Positions 1-12,009 of a DNA stretch of 64,000 nt are shown here, piece after piece. The notes under the pieces are model-generated. The model searched no databases and was not told where the DNA came from. It saw only the letters and a program-made list of their open reading frames with translations. How positions within the stretch are numbered: position 1 is the first letter of the stretch; every line of letters starts with the position of its first letter. The translations under genes and the position numbers were made by a program. The stretch is taken from assembly GCA_024699855.1 (NCBI GenBank), contig JAMPIQ010000003.1:6758001-6822000 (forward strand), given 5' to 3'. Source of the DNA: Aphelenchoides besseyi. Taxonomy: Eukaryota > Nematoda > Chromadorea > Rhabditida > Aphelenchoididae.

Positions 1-1
1 C

Positions 2-109
2 GAAGGCGCGGATCCCAACAAACCGCTCTTGGATCCGAAAGTTGCGACTGAGACGCTGAATCCGTCGACTGATCGCACTCACCCGGAGGTATATTTTGAA
101 ACGCATTGA
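2..109 (+). CDS. 3' end of an edge-truncated gene
   Basis: An open frame enters from the left edge and ends at TGA 107-109. It encodes about 35 residues rich in Asp, Pro and Thr and ending in ETH. No domain is recognisable in so short a piece. A GTATAT just after the codon for Glu could instead be a splice donor, in which case the stop is intronic. I infer a terminal exon mainly because the codon use looks like neighbouring genes. The rest of the gene lies outside the window. Confidence 0.35.
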   Translation, partial: EGADPNKPLLDPKVATETLNPSTDRTHPEVYFETH

Positions 110-207
110 CCCAATTGCACCGTATTTTGATCACGAAATAGCGGCTGTTTATACGGGATTGTCGCTAATCTCAAAACACGTCAATTCACACGGGTTGGGA
201 AAATAAA

Positions 208-363
208 ATGTGTGGTCAAAAATCGAAACCACCGGACATTAACATTTCGACCATCATATCAAACGGTCTGTATTCAAAAATGGGAAGACCGAGCCAAGAA
301 CATTTATGGGAGTTGGATGGTCAGGTAATGAGAATTGGGAAGAAACTTACTGATTATATCTAA
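208..363 (+). CDS. possible small ORF of 51 aa
   Basis: An ATG at 208 opens a 51-codon frame ending in TAA at 361-363. The peptide starts MCGQKSKPPD and ends GKKLTDYI, has no signal peptide or membrane segment, and matches nothing I know. It sits between the edge gene and the first coding exon of the sugar transporter, so it could also be 5' leader sequence of that gene. Only the open frame and its protein-like composition support it. Confidence 0.25.
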   Translation: MCGQKSKPPDINISTIISNGLYSKMGRPSQEHLWELDGQVMRIGKKLTDYI

Positions 364-621
364 TCAGTTTGTTGTTAAATATGAAGCTTATAACATTTCT
401 TTTCTTCCATGGGTCATTTCTGGGAACTCTTCCGCACCTTTTTTCCATTAAAAACAGCCGCCCGTTCTTTTGCTCGAAACCACGTGTTGAATAAACAAGA
501 GGTAGAGAGTAGTTCCATAGGTCGCTGCTGCTTTTTGGTGATCTACGAACGGCATTTTATTTTGAGTCAAAAGATCACTTTAATTCATTTGGGTTTCAAT
601 TACTCCTTGATCCTATCCACC

Positions 622-2571
622 ATGTTGAACCAAAGCAACTCCGATGATAACTCCAACAGTCAGAGAACTCGGGCGCGTAGTCGAAACAACCAACTAGCAG
701 CCGAAACAACACCGCTGATTCAAAGCCAACGAAAAGAACCTCCGGTATTCTAATCACGTCAATTTCGTCTAGTGTTCGAAAACTAACCTATTTTTTGAAG
801 AACAGTGAAACATTAGTATTCCAAAAGTTGCATTTATTGTTAACAACTTCAGATGCTTTTCAAGTCCAAGTATTTCAGGGTCGTTTAACCGCCGCTCTCT
901 TGTTCGCCGTCTTTGCTTCAACGATCGGATCGTCTTTTCAATTCGGCTACCACATTGGTTGTGTCAACAATCCGAGCGGGGTATTTCGTAGCAGATGAAC
1001 AGGAAGTACTAAGGTTCTTTTAGTTGATCCAATCATGGTACAATGAATCGAATGTTCACTTGCACAATCGAACGTTGTCGGTTGATGATGCACAACGTTA
1101 TTGGTATGTAAATTACAAGCTAAAATCTTCAATATGAACATGTTTAGGTCAATTTCGGTTAGTATTTTCGCTGTTGGTGGAATGATTGGCGGTCTTCTCA
1201 ATGGATGGTAAATGTTTCGAATTGACGGTCTATCAAGATTGTTTTTAAGGTTTGCTGATCGTTTTGGTCGAAAAGGATCGTTGCTTTTTAACAACATTAT
1301 TCTGCTTATTGCCACCGCGTTGATGTCATTGGCAAAGCCGTTTGGCGTTTGGTACATGATTCCGGTTGGTCGTTTTATTGTTGGATTGGCATGTGGTCTT
1401 GCATCCGGTTTGGTTCCGATGTACTTGACCGAAATCTCACCAAGCAATTATCGTGGTACACTTGGATCTGTTCATCAACTTTTGGTCACGATTTCGATTC
1501 TGTTTGGACAAGTTCTTGGGCTGCCTTTCATTTTTGGCACTGAAAAACTTTGGCCGTTCATTTTTGGTTTGTTGATTTGAACCCGAATTTCTTTTACAGT
1601 CTCATTTTTAGCATTCAGCGTTCTTCCGAGTGTTATTCAACTCGGTACTTTGATCTTGTGTCCTGAATCGCCCAAACACAATTTGATCAATCGTAATAAC
1701 GCAGATCAAGCGGAAAAGGATTTGAAGAAACTGCGTGGAGAATCCAATGTGTCTGCCGAATTGGACATCATCAACGAAGAAGTTCAAGCTGCTCGTTCGC
1801 AACCGAAAGTTACTTTTGCTGATATGTTCCGTGGATCTTTGCGCTGGCCACTCTTTATTGCTGTTATGATGATGTTTTCGCAACAATTCTCTGGCATCAA
1901 TGCAGCAATGTTCTACTCCACTGAAATCTTCAAGAGCGCTGGATTGACTCCTGACAAGGCGACATTGGCAACTATTGGAATGGGTTGTGTTAATGTGCTT
2001 CAAACTATCGTCTCGTTGTGGTTGGTTGATCATCCGAAATTTGGACGTCGTTCACTTCATCTTGCCGGTTTGACTGGAATGTTCTTCTCTTCGATTTTGA
2101 TTGTGGTTTCGCTTTCTGTTGCGGTAAGTTATCACTCAACCTTACAACTAATATCGAAATTCAGGGAATTCATCCTAATGGACATGTCGATCGTCCATGG
2201 GCAGCATATGCGTCAATTGCGTTTGTTCTTCTCTTCGTTATTTCTTTCGCTACAGGCAAGTTTGTTTGTGTGTAGACCAAAGACTTCGGATTGTTTCAGG
2301 TCCCGGATCAATTCCATGGTTCTTTGTCAGTGAAATCTTTCCATCAAGTGCACGTGGAAATGCGAATTCGATTGCCGTTATGGCGAATTGGACTGCCAAT
2401 TTTATCGTTGCTCTTTCGTTTCTTCAATTGAACGATTTGCTTCGTCAATACACGTTCCTCGTGTTTTCGGCGCTGCTCGGCTTCTTCATTCTCTTTCTTT
2501 TCAAGTACATGACTGAGACAAAGAACCGTGAGTACGCGGACATTCAAAAGGAAATGGCGGGCAGACGTTAA
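622..2571 (+). CDS. facilitative glucose transporter, SLC2A/GLUT family (copy 1)
   Basis: A 12-pass major-facilitator sugar transporter of the plasma membrane. Eight exons join in frame: 622-744, 879-980, 1024-1103, 1148-1207, 1250-1566, 1600-2123, 2165-2255 and 2300-2571, giving 522 residues, the usual GLUT length. Family marks in order are GGMIGG in TM2, the DRFGRKG loop between TM2 and TM3, PESPK at the end of TM6, the QQFSGINA motif of TM7, and GPGSIPWF in TM10. The cytoplasmic N-terminus carries TTPLI, a dileucine-like sorting motif. ATG 622 is preferred to the upstream ATG 409 because the extra 71 residues look like leader sequence. Intron 7 (2256-2299) uses a GC donor. A polyadenylation signal lies at 2837-2842. 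Transport activity is inferred from the family; the actual sugar is unknown. Confidence 0.92.
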
Positions 2572-2836
2572 TGAGAAACGAACTGTCTTTTTAATTAAAA
2601 AATCTCCGTTTTACCGCTTTTTTCCTGTCGCTCAACAGTGCATCTCTTTTTTGTATTTAATCGATGGCAAATATTACAAATTCATGCCACTATTTGCTTC
2701 TTATTAGGGTCATTAAATGCACAGCAATATCTCGCCTCGTAGGAAAACATTTCGATTTTGTATAACAATCGTAACAAACGGTCCAATTTATCGCTATGGA
2801 CCTTCATTGCCTCATTCTTTGTTTTGAAAGATCGTA

Positions 2837-2842
2837 AATAAA
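2837..2842 (+). terminator. polyadenylation signal AATAAA
   Basis: A canonical hexamer 266 bases after the stop codon of the first sugar transporter. It is the probable 3' end signal of that message. The convergent gene UBE3B has its own signal as TTTATT at 2925-2930 on the plus strand, so the two 3' ends are close together within 2572-2991. That interval otherwise shows nothing. Confidence 0.6.
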
Positions 2843-2991
2843 AGTTGTGTACAATTTTTCGTTCGACCTGAAATCTTTGTTCGATTCAACCGTGTGAAGT
2901 TGACGGACGCTAAAAGCTTGAATGTTTATTACAGGAATATACATGACACGTGTGGTTGTAGGAAACTGACTAGTAATTGAAGAGTAACTAT

Positions 2992-5900
2992 TTAGCTAAG
3001 CTCAAAACCGGATTCCGAATGTATGGCCGTTCTTAACTTCTCAAGTAGAATAGACTTCTTACTATAGTTGGGTAATTTCAGCAGATTGAAACAAGTTGCT
3101 GCTGTGGGAAGTCGAGTCATTGGTTGTTTTCGTTTGATTGCAAGAAAACCGCGAATAACAGAACCCAACGTGTCGCCTTGATCCATGTCATCGGACGTCT
3201 CAACACAACGAATCGAGAACGCGGGTTCGAGATATGCGAAGCCAAGAAGTGGTGGGCGAGAGCAACTTGTTCCAAACTGCAAAACGAACAAAAATCAACA
3301 AATAAACTTCTTCTGTACCTTCAAGAACAGATGTCGTTCTTCGGAGCTAAAATCGTGTTCCAAAATCTGCCACAACCATTTGATGACTCGGTGGTTACTG
3401 TGAAATCCGCCGTAGTATTGACAATGTTTACGGAGATCCTCAATATCAATATCACTTGTTTGTCCGGAAATAACAAATTGCAGTTCATAAGTTGAGAACA
3501 ACGACAGCCATTGATTGGAAATAATCGATTGAAATCCTTGAACAAAGTATTTACACTGATCCGCAGTTTGTCCAACAACTCGAAATTGCGCCATTTGATG
3601 AATATACGAAATTCTTCAGGAAATAATTCGGCAATGGAGAATAAACTCACTTATTTTCGTTTGTTACGCGAATGTTACTGCCACCCGGTTTCAGTTCGAC
3701 GGTTTGAATCTAGAAAATGTGTTGCTATTTCTCGTTAGAGACTTACTTTTCCCAATGAGTCTTCAGAGAAAGCGAAATTTAACTCCAGATCAGCGACATC
3801 TTCGTTGTAATGTTTGACGAACGTGAGATTGCGGTAAAGTTCCGGATCGAGAGTTGAAAGCTCGTCAAATGGACAGAACTTCTTCTTCAAAAGTGCAGCC
3901 AATAGCACAGGTGCTAATTGAACATCAATGCAAATGCCTTCGTAAACGCTGAACCAAGGGAATAGAATTTGAAGCGATTGAACTTACGCTTTGCCGAGCA
4001 TTCGACCAACAAATTTGAAGTAATCCAGATGGTTTTCTTGAATGTATGAAGTATTCGATGGGTAGAGAAGATTGTTGGATGTGCTCTTAAAAAGATTGAG
4101 TTCAGGATCAAAAACCTTAAAATTCCCTATTATTTTGCATTGTTTTTGGATCCTCAACCTTCTTCAACGTAATCTCCAAGAACTCTTTAAAAACACCGTC
4201 CTGATCGATTCCCGCCTCGTCCAGTCCTTGTTGATTAATGAACTTGACTCGGATCGTCGATCGAAGTGCTCTAACGGGCAACATCGCTAGTTGTCTGTAA
4301 CTGTCTTCCACAACGCGTGATCTCTCAACAGTAATCACAGTACTGTTCCCTTGTTGATGATCTTTCTCTCGTGTGATTAACTTTCGAAACAAAATCATTC
4401 GGTCGCGCAGAGGAATCACATGTGGTATGTGTTGAAGAAGCTGTTTGGCTCGTAGTTGTCCACGTTCGAACTCGGCAATCACATAATTGGGTTTGACTTC
4501 ACTAAAACTAATCAATAGAAAAAACCCAAAACATGTCAACTTAATGAACAATCCAAAAATTCGAGTTCATTGCAAACGAACGACGACAATCACGAGTATA
4601 TAATATGGCACTAAATAGTTTTGTAAACAAAAGGTTCTACTATTCAATTACTTTAGTTTGTAGACCGATTGGAATAGAGCTTTCGGACGCATTTGTTCGA
4701 AATCTACAATCTGCTCTCTAACAATCTCTTACATTCCCTTACCGATTAAACCGTCCCAAATACATTTGAAGCAAAACATATTGGTAAATCGAGCAATGTT
4801 ACGTAAAGTCGTAATGGAAAATGGAGAACCACTTTCGTACATTTCTTTCTCATCCAAGATTCTGGAATTTCACTCCTAACTTCCCAGTTCCTTCATTCAC
4901 CTACTGTATTAAAGATTGAGCGGCATCAGCGAAAAGATGCAACGGAGCAAAATTGGCCGAAGTGACTAGTGGATCAACTGCCAGAAGTCGTACGTAGTTC
5001 TCCAAGCCACCAAAATTCGAGTCGACAACAAAATTCCAGAGTTGAGCGAGAATTCGATCATCAAAACAAATGGCTTTAAGATTTGTATGTTAAAACTGTA
5101 AAATAATTCAACTTACAGTTTAAAATGCTCATTTTATAGTCATTAAACAACAGCAAAACCTGTTGATATAATTGACAGACAACCGCAGCAACGTTCGGTC
5201 GTTGTTCTTTTGATCCAACTGTTTCGTTTTCCTTAAGGGCCAATCGTTTCAATAGTTCTAAGAGTACAAGATAATGCGGTAAAATTGCTTTTAGTCCTTA
5301 CTTTGCATCAATTCGGCTGGCAAAAGACCTTCCTCACTGTGTTTACTTTCTTTTTGTGTTTTGGAATTTGATGGCAACTCGAAACACGAGAGCACTTGTC
5401 CAAATAAACAATTAATCAATTTCCGACTCCACAGGTATTCTAATTGGCCACCAACACGTTCGAATGTTCCATGTGTCTCATCATCTATAAACTCGTGAAT
5501 CCACCCCAAAATTGGATGATGATAGTTGTTCCAGCCGTGTGGAACCCCCGAATTTGCTGATGATTGACACTTCGACAGTGTTGCATTGACAGCAACAGTC
5601 CAATCGTGAAGATTCTCAATTAATATCTAAAAAGAACTAGGTACTTAACCAAATGATGTTTCACCTGCTGTTCGAGATAACTTAAATGAATGAAATTGGC
5701 TGTTAGATTCAACGTCAAAATGCCAGAAGATTGAAAGATCTTCTCTTTTTGTGTCACAATAATCAAAAGTGTTCGTTGAAAAATGTTTTCCGATCGCATT
5801 AGGCCAATCGACTAAAACGCTCTTATAAACATTCTCGGCGAGAAGAACATACCGTTCCATTTAGTGCAACAATCAAAGCCGGAGCATTAAGCACGTAGCG

Positions 5901-6863
5901 AATAAAGCGCACAATCGACTCGTCATTCCAGGTATGTTGGGACAAAACTCTGCAAAAACTCTTATGGTTATTCCAATGAGGTCGGCGATTACTTGAAGAT
6001 AATGGCAAAAAGTTGGTTGATTATTTCTTTTGGCAACGCCGTTTTTCGTCCTTTTAGACCATTGCTAAGAGCCGCCTAAAAACACAAATACAATAACGAG
6101 CTTGATTTTACAAACCGCCAATGCACCAAAACACGAGTTCTCGTAGAGCGGTGCAGAGAACTTGACACAAAGACCATCGAGAATCTTCAGAATCTGCGGC
6201 TTTCCGGAAATCAGTGGCCACCTTTGACAAGAAGCGAATCGATCGAGAAAGTTGATGAACAGCGTTGCAGTTTTCACCGAGAAGTTTGTTTGTAACTGAA
6301 GAGTGAATGCAAACTTAACATCCGAACCATGTAAACGTACTTTACAAGCGGCCAATTGTGCGGGGAGATAGCGGAAAAGATCAGTAATGAAACTCGTAGC
6401 TTTCTGAATATGTTGAGCAGAAAGAAATAACGCGGCGAACGATGTTGCTGTTGATGGACTTTCAATAGATCTCAACAGACTTCTAACCAGCAATTCCAAA
6501 AGCTGAAACGAAGTTATCTACGATTCTCTTGAAGTTCTGCACCTGCTCGTCGTCTTTTCTTTTGATGATGTTGTAGAAAACAAAAGATCCTTGTCGCAAA
6601 AGCTCGGTGTTTGTGAAAGCGCCATTTACATTACCAAAATGAGCAATGAACTCGGTTCTAAGACCAAGGAATAAGAAGAAACAAAAAAATTTAATTCACC
6701 TTCGTTCTCCGTAAAATTTGCTTCGCAACAAGAAGCCACGTGCAACAGCGTTGAATTCGGTTACAAATTGAGATCTTTGGCGATTCACTTCACGATCTCT
6801 TCTTTCTTTCTGCGACTGTTCAAGGAACTTCTGACGTTCGTTGTGATTTAGTATCTGATCCAT
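2992..6863 (-). CDS. HECT-type E3 ubiquitin ligase UBE3B (C. elegans OXI-1 type)
   Basis: Transfers ubiquitin from an E2 to substrate through a HECT cysteine. The last exons are clear: 2992-3276, 3319-3613, 3651-3709, 3747-3948, 3988-4115 and 4159-4501, joined by introns of 37-43 bases. They encode an almost complete HECT domain that follows human UBE3B closely, including [47 protein letters not shown] and the catalytic region [10 protein letters not shown] with its Cys. The C-terminus ends GFELS as in UBE3B. The N-terminus (start codon 6861-6863) has a basic helix followed by [10 protein letters not shown], matching the IQ-like segment of the family. The middle exons (4502-6700) are present but their exact borders were not all fixed. 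It diverges from the SUV39 gene, with 352 bases between start codons. Confidence 0.93.
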
Positions 6864-7215
6864 TTGGTCGCTCGTTCGTGTTCATCACTCGACTATCCGA
6901 ACATTTCACTCTCCAAGCTCGAATTTAAACGACAAAAAGCATAGATAGAATCCCAATTATGAACGTAATGTGATAAATTCGACAAAAACGGAAGTGAAAT
7001 CGGCAGACGAACTCAGTTTGTTCTCGCAGCGAATAGAGAGCCGTTTCTTTGCCTTTTGCTTCAGATATTCGCGGCGTCGTTGATCAGATACACAACAGAC
7101 TTCTTTTGATGAAGTCTGTCTGAAGACAACATATTTGTTAGTCGGAATTTGCGGAACTGCGATCTCACCTTCAGAATGCTTCGATGTTTATTGGTATTTT
7201 CTGTTTTAGTGCACC
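6864..7215. promoter_or_regulatory. divergent promoter between UBE3B and SUV39-like gene
   Basis: A 352-base non-coding interval between two start codons on opposite strands, so it must hold the promoters or trans-splice leaders of both genes. A TTTTAG acceptor at 7205-7210, five bases before ATG 7216, suggests spliced-leader addition to the SUV39-like message. I see no recognisable TATA box. Confidence 0.45.
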
Positions 7216-9024
7216 ATGGACGTTGAAATGGAGGGTTCTGAAAACATTCTACGTGCACTGGACCAGCAACAAGTAGAGCAAACGCCCAGGGTTCCACCCA
7301 AAGTTTCAACCGTCAGTCCAATTGCGGGAACAAGTTCGTCGACCAGCAATCCTCCAGTGAGTACATTGACATATTGATAATTAGATCACTGTTTGTAATA
7401 ACACCTCATAGTTCCTAATAACGGTTATTGTGAATGTAGGCCACTTGTAATTACACCACCTCCCTCATTTCGTTTGCTGTTGCACTTCGATTAACAAACA
7501 GTTGTTTTAGTCGGACAATTATGTTGTCAGTCTAAAAACACCTACGAGTCTCGAACAATACAAAAAGGATGAGTGTTTGCGGAAAATATTTGGGTTTAAC
7601 AAGGTAAAATGGGTTGACACTCACTAACTTGCTTCATGAACTCGATCATAATTCTGTCACTTTTAGGAAAGTTTCATTTTAATTTCAAGCGATTCGGAAC
7701 CCGACGTTGAAATCGTGGAAGCTCGCACCGTTGCTGATACAACAAATCAAAGCTCGTCTTCAAACGAACAACCATCTACCGGAATGCGTATTGAAGTTTC
7801 TATGCGACGGAAGAGACGCCAATCCGCGGTTCCGATAGAGAGACCAAGACCGGATTCTGCAGAGCTCTCCGACGTATCCATAACCGAGGCCGAGCGAGAT
7901 TCAAGAACTCAAGCGTATCAAAACAACGTACGCTACTTGTTGTCGTTGGATTACGACTCACATATTGGGACGCAATGGGGATATGAAGATGAACCATACT
8001 CACAGTTGGCGATGGAATTCCGCGACCGTCTGTTAATTGCCTACACAATTCGAGGTCTTTGTAATCCGAATGATATTCCCTATTTTCCATACGAGGTGCC
8101 TCTTCGAGGGGAACGAGAGAGGATAGATACTTGTCGTGCTAAGTGGGAAGATCGACTAAATGCTGTTTGTACAGCAGCTGGCGTGGCACCAATTTATGTT
8201 GAGAATTGGGTTGACGACGAACTAGCACCGAAGGATTTCAAGTTTATTCAAAGTAAGTTTCCAACATCTCTTGTTATTTTAATACAATAAATTTTCAGGA
8301 AACATCATTCGAGACGACGTTTACCTAGAATTCACGCACGTACCGAAGGCCTTGGGTGTGCGTTGCGAGTGCGAAAACAGCTGCAGTACTTCAGAAATAT
8401 GTTGCGATAAGGCAAGAATTTGTGTTTGATTGAAATATACAATTGAAATTCTAGTTTTACCACAAGACGTTTGCATACGACGAACAACGAGTGAAACCCA
8501 ATGTGGAATATATAATCGAATGCAGCGATCAATGCGATTGTTCATTGTCTTGCAAAAATCGTGTCCTTCAACGTGGAAGACAAATACCGCTGGTATTGTT
8601 TCGAACTAGAGAATGTGGGTGGTCGATTCGTGCGGCTACCGACATACCAAACAACACATTTATTATGCAGTACATCGGAGAAGTCTTTACTTACAAAGAA
8701 GCTGACAAACGCAAAGATCATTCGTTTCAATACAATATGGATACAAGGGGAAGGTGCGATTATGTCATTGATGCCATAAATATGGGAAACGAAGGACGTT
8801 GGATCAATCACAGCTGCCAACCAAATTTACGTACTCTGGGAGTTATGGCTTCTCGATTTGATGAGTTCTACAATGAGTTGGCATTTTTCGCTGCGCGGGA
8901 CATAAAGATGGGCGAAGAGCTGACTATCAACTACTATGCTCATGTGGATCCAAAGGAAACGATTCTTGAAGGTAAACCATGTTATTGTCGAAGCGCGAAT
9001 TGCCGGAAATTTTTATTGAACTGA
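7216..9024 (+). CDS. SUV39-type histone H3 lysine-9 methyltransferase (SET domain)
   Basis: Nuclear enzyme that methylates H3K9 and so builds heterochromatin. Five exons (7216-7356, 7511-7603, 7667-8252, 8299-8411, 8455-9024) give 500 residues. The first half is low-complexity, with a Ser/Asp patch and a basic stretch. The second half shows a Cys-rich pre-SET domain (CECENSC, then CC), the SET core with the cofactor/catalytic motifs WINHSCQPN and GEELTINYY, and a post-SET CYCRSANCRKFL. The order and spacing match SUV39H1/H2. No chromodomain is visible, unlike fly and mammal SUV39 proteins. Intron 4 (8412-8454) has a GC donor, required by phase. The start follows a TTTTAG acceptor. A polyadenylation signal is at 9277-9282. 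Confidence 0.92.
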
Positions 9025-9495
9025 TAACTCCCTTTTCCTAACTGTCTTTTTCTCCATTGTGCCTGGGGCATGTCGTAAACGTCTTCTTTTATTTTTATTT
9101 TTGACAAATTGTCTTTAAACATTTGATTGATCTTAATCCTATACTGGTATTCACAAGTTTGGGTAGTTTTGTTTGTATACTAACCGCATTACACTTTCAC
9201 ATGTCATTCTTTTCCAAAATACCTCTAACTGCTATCACATTGTTTTTACATTATTCAGCAAAGGCAATGATTTTCGAATAAAACATAAGGATCAAATGAA
9301 AATAATGTTATTGAAGGAATAACACAACAACACCCGTTGACTGTGATTTAAAGCAAATTTTCTACACAAACAATTGAAAATGTGAATTGAGAACTTGAAC
9401 TGATCGGTGTTTACGAAATGAATTAAGCAGTCGAAAGAGTTATTGATGACCTAATTGTCTTTGACCATCACATTTCAACGAACGTAGACTGCAGT
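9025..9495. other. convergent 3' regions
   Basis: Non-coding sequence between the stop of the SUV39-like gene and the stop of the minus-strand protease. It contains AATAAA at 9277-9282 for the plus-strand gene. I see no gene here. Confidence 0.5.
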
Positions 9496-12009
9496 TTACG
9501 GACCAACCGAATCGACACCATTGAAGAACTCGTAATGTTTCAAGTGACTGGTAGATAACGCTGTTTCCCGAATACTCAACAACTTTTCCACCGGAGTGAC
9601 ACAAATCGTGTCACCAGGAAATGCATCTCGTTTAATATAAGGGCTCAAACAACTTCCATTTTGAACTCGACTCTCTTGTTGATCCACTTCAGCTTGTGCT
9701 ACATCTCGTCTAAATCACGAAACTTTTCGAGTGTTCGATGAAATTAACCGACCTCAAACGATCAACACAAACGAAGTCGTAGGCGTCAATTGCTCGCCAA
9801 ACCCAACCCGATTTACAACAATTCGCTCCATAAGTGATAAGAGAAGAGTAAAAATTCTGTCGTCTAGTTTGCTTTTCAATATCCGTTACATTTGGCTGAC
9901 GATCTTCCTCCAAACAAACGTAATTTACGTCTTCAGTAGCAATGGTTCCATTAAGATCATTGCGCTGAGTCCCATTTTCTTGTTGCCATCGTTTTTCACC
10001 CAAACGACATTCGTTTGGTGAGAAAGTCTGAGACAAGAAATCAGTTAAGATTATCAATTGCCTGAAATCTACTCACCGAACTGACCGTAATATCAGCATC
10101 AGTTGCGTACATTCGTTTAACACTCACACGAATCACCGGGAAATGACCGTTGATGTCTGCGTCCAGAAATTTAACCCATTCAGTTCCTTCGGCTGTCAAT
10201 TCATGAAAATCTTGTCCCTGACTTAACAACTCCGAATAATAAGAACCACCAGACCGGTGGACTCGATGAATGAGTATTGAAGGCTAAAAGAAATGAATAA
10301 TGTTAAAGGCATTGAAAACTAACTTGTAAAATAGCACGATCAAAATTGTGCGGAGTTCTCAACTCAACGGTATAAAAGTTTCTGGAATCATCGCGATCGT
10401 ACTAAAAATATTCGCTCATTACGAATACAAACATGCGACATACAGGTATCATAACTAGAAGCCAACCGCGAGTCCGATTGTGCGGAACACTTAGAGAACT
10501 CAAACGAAGTGTGTAGTTTTGTCGTCCATCTTTGCCAAAGTACAACGCTCTATCCATAGGCAACCAGCCCAAAAAATCGAGATGCGCAGCATTTAATCCG
10601 GGACCTGACATTCCGAAGCTCGTTCTATGCATATAAGCATTAGCAGTCGACATCAAATCAAAAACATCCGCATATTCGCCAAGCGCTAAAAAACGTTTTT
10701 GTTATTAGTTTACAACTATTCTTATAAACAACAGCGATTACTCACCAGCATACGGAAATACCTAAAACTTTACATTATAAGCATATTATTGATGTGTCTT
10801 ACTCGAATGTTTCGATCGCTATAAGAATGACCGATGTGAAAACTGTGTACCATTTCGTGTGTTAACACACTGGAAAACGTTAGCTGTGGCGACAATAGAA
10901 CGCCGAACTTCTTTCCGTATACGGCGGTTGATCTACAGTTTGGTTAATCAAGCTCATGGTTCGAATAATTGTTACCCCGAGTTGACAATTGTGATCTTTT
11001 GACGATGAAGTTGAACGCCTTGTTCTGTTGCTGTTTGTATGCAAACTTCTTTGATTTTGTCGAAATACTAAAACAACTAACTGAGTAACCTAAGTCGTAA
11101 TGCATGTGTGGTATAAGCGAAAAAAACAAAACCTGAAAGTGAACGTCATCTTCCAATTCGTTAAGTTCCGTTGAGTTGAATTCATCGCCATGTAACAACA
11201 CAGACTAAAACACACAGGTTGTTAACGAAAAGCATTAACGTTGTCGGTGCAATTCGAACAAGCGCGTGGTACGCAAAATCGACACATGTATTTGCACCGA
11301 TCGGTTCGATTAGATTGGAGCGATTAATCACACGAAAGCCAGTCAAGAGCGCAATAAAATACGAACATCCCCGCTCTTCTCGGATATTTAATGTTCATAA
11401 GAAGTCGTGTTCAGATTGTTTTACAACGAATTTAAAACTTGAACTTGTTAGTGGCTTTCATTACTCAATTCCCAAGCCATCGGCTAAGAATTGCAATTAC
11501 GACTTTGAGTGAAACACACGCGACAATTTGAGGTTAAAATCACAGACAATTGGATCAAACGAAGCATCAACACTTAAAATCAAATGAAACTCACGTTAAA
11601 TCCGCTTTCACTTCCAAGCGCAAAACCGTTGTCCGCATTGGCCAGTTGGAGTAGTTCTTTCTGTGTATACGGCAATTGAAACCAACCAACCACGTTGCTG
11701 TTTCGAATCGTGTAGACTCCATTTGACACTTGTTCGAAGTAGTTTTGAATTGATGCTTAAAAACAGAATGAACGAGAACTCAAATAGAGCATAGTTACCG
11801 GGATCAGGGCCGTGAATCCAATTCTCGTACTAAATTTTCATAATCAAATCTATAAACAGAATATCTCCAACCCATTCTTTTGGTCGCGGTTCATAGTTCG
11901 GAAATTCGGCCCATTTGCATAAAATCACAGACCACGGCTCGTTTCCTCGTCGTGGAATCGATTGCACCAGTTTTATGATAATAAGTAGACTAATGAAGCT
12001 GAGATTCAT
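9496..12009 (-). CDS. secreted metzincin-like zinc metalloprotease
   Basis: Start codon 12007-12009 opens a cleavable signal peptide (MNLSFISLLIIIKLVQS), followed by a basic stretch and the sequence LCKWAEFPNYEP. Later exons give YTQKEL, then HEMVHSFHIGH, which fits the HExxHxxxxxH zinc site of metzincins, and about 30 residues on a DLMS Met-turn followed by GPGLNAAHLDFLGWLP. That last motif resembles the post-catalytic region of gametolysin/M11-like and related fungal-nematode secreted peptidases; the exact MEROPS family is inference. Between the zinc site and the Met-turn lies a 16-base micro-exon (10746-10761). The C-terminal part (9496-10260) is Cys-containing and ends at TAA 9496-9498. 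The substrate is unknown. Exon borders in the N-terminal half are approximate. Confidence 0.75.

Noticed and set aside
409..621. N-terminal extension of the first sugar transporter from an upstream ATG at 409
   Set aside because: The extra residues are Phe/Arg/Cys-rich and unlike GLUT N-termini; ATG 622 gives a normal length and a sensible cytoplasmic tail.
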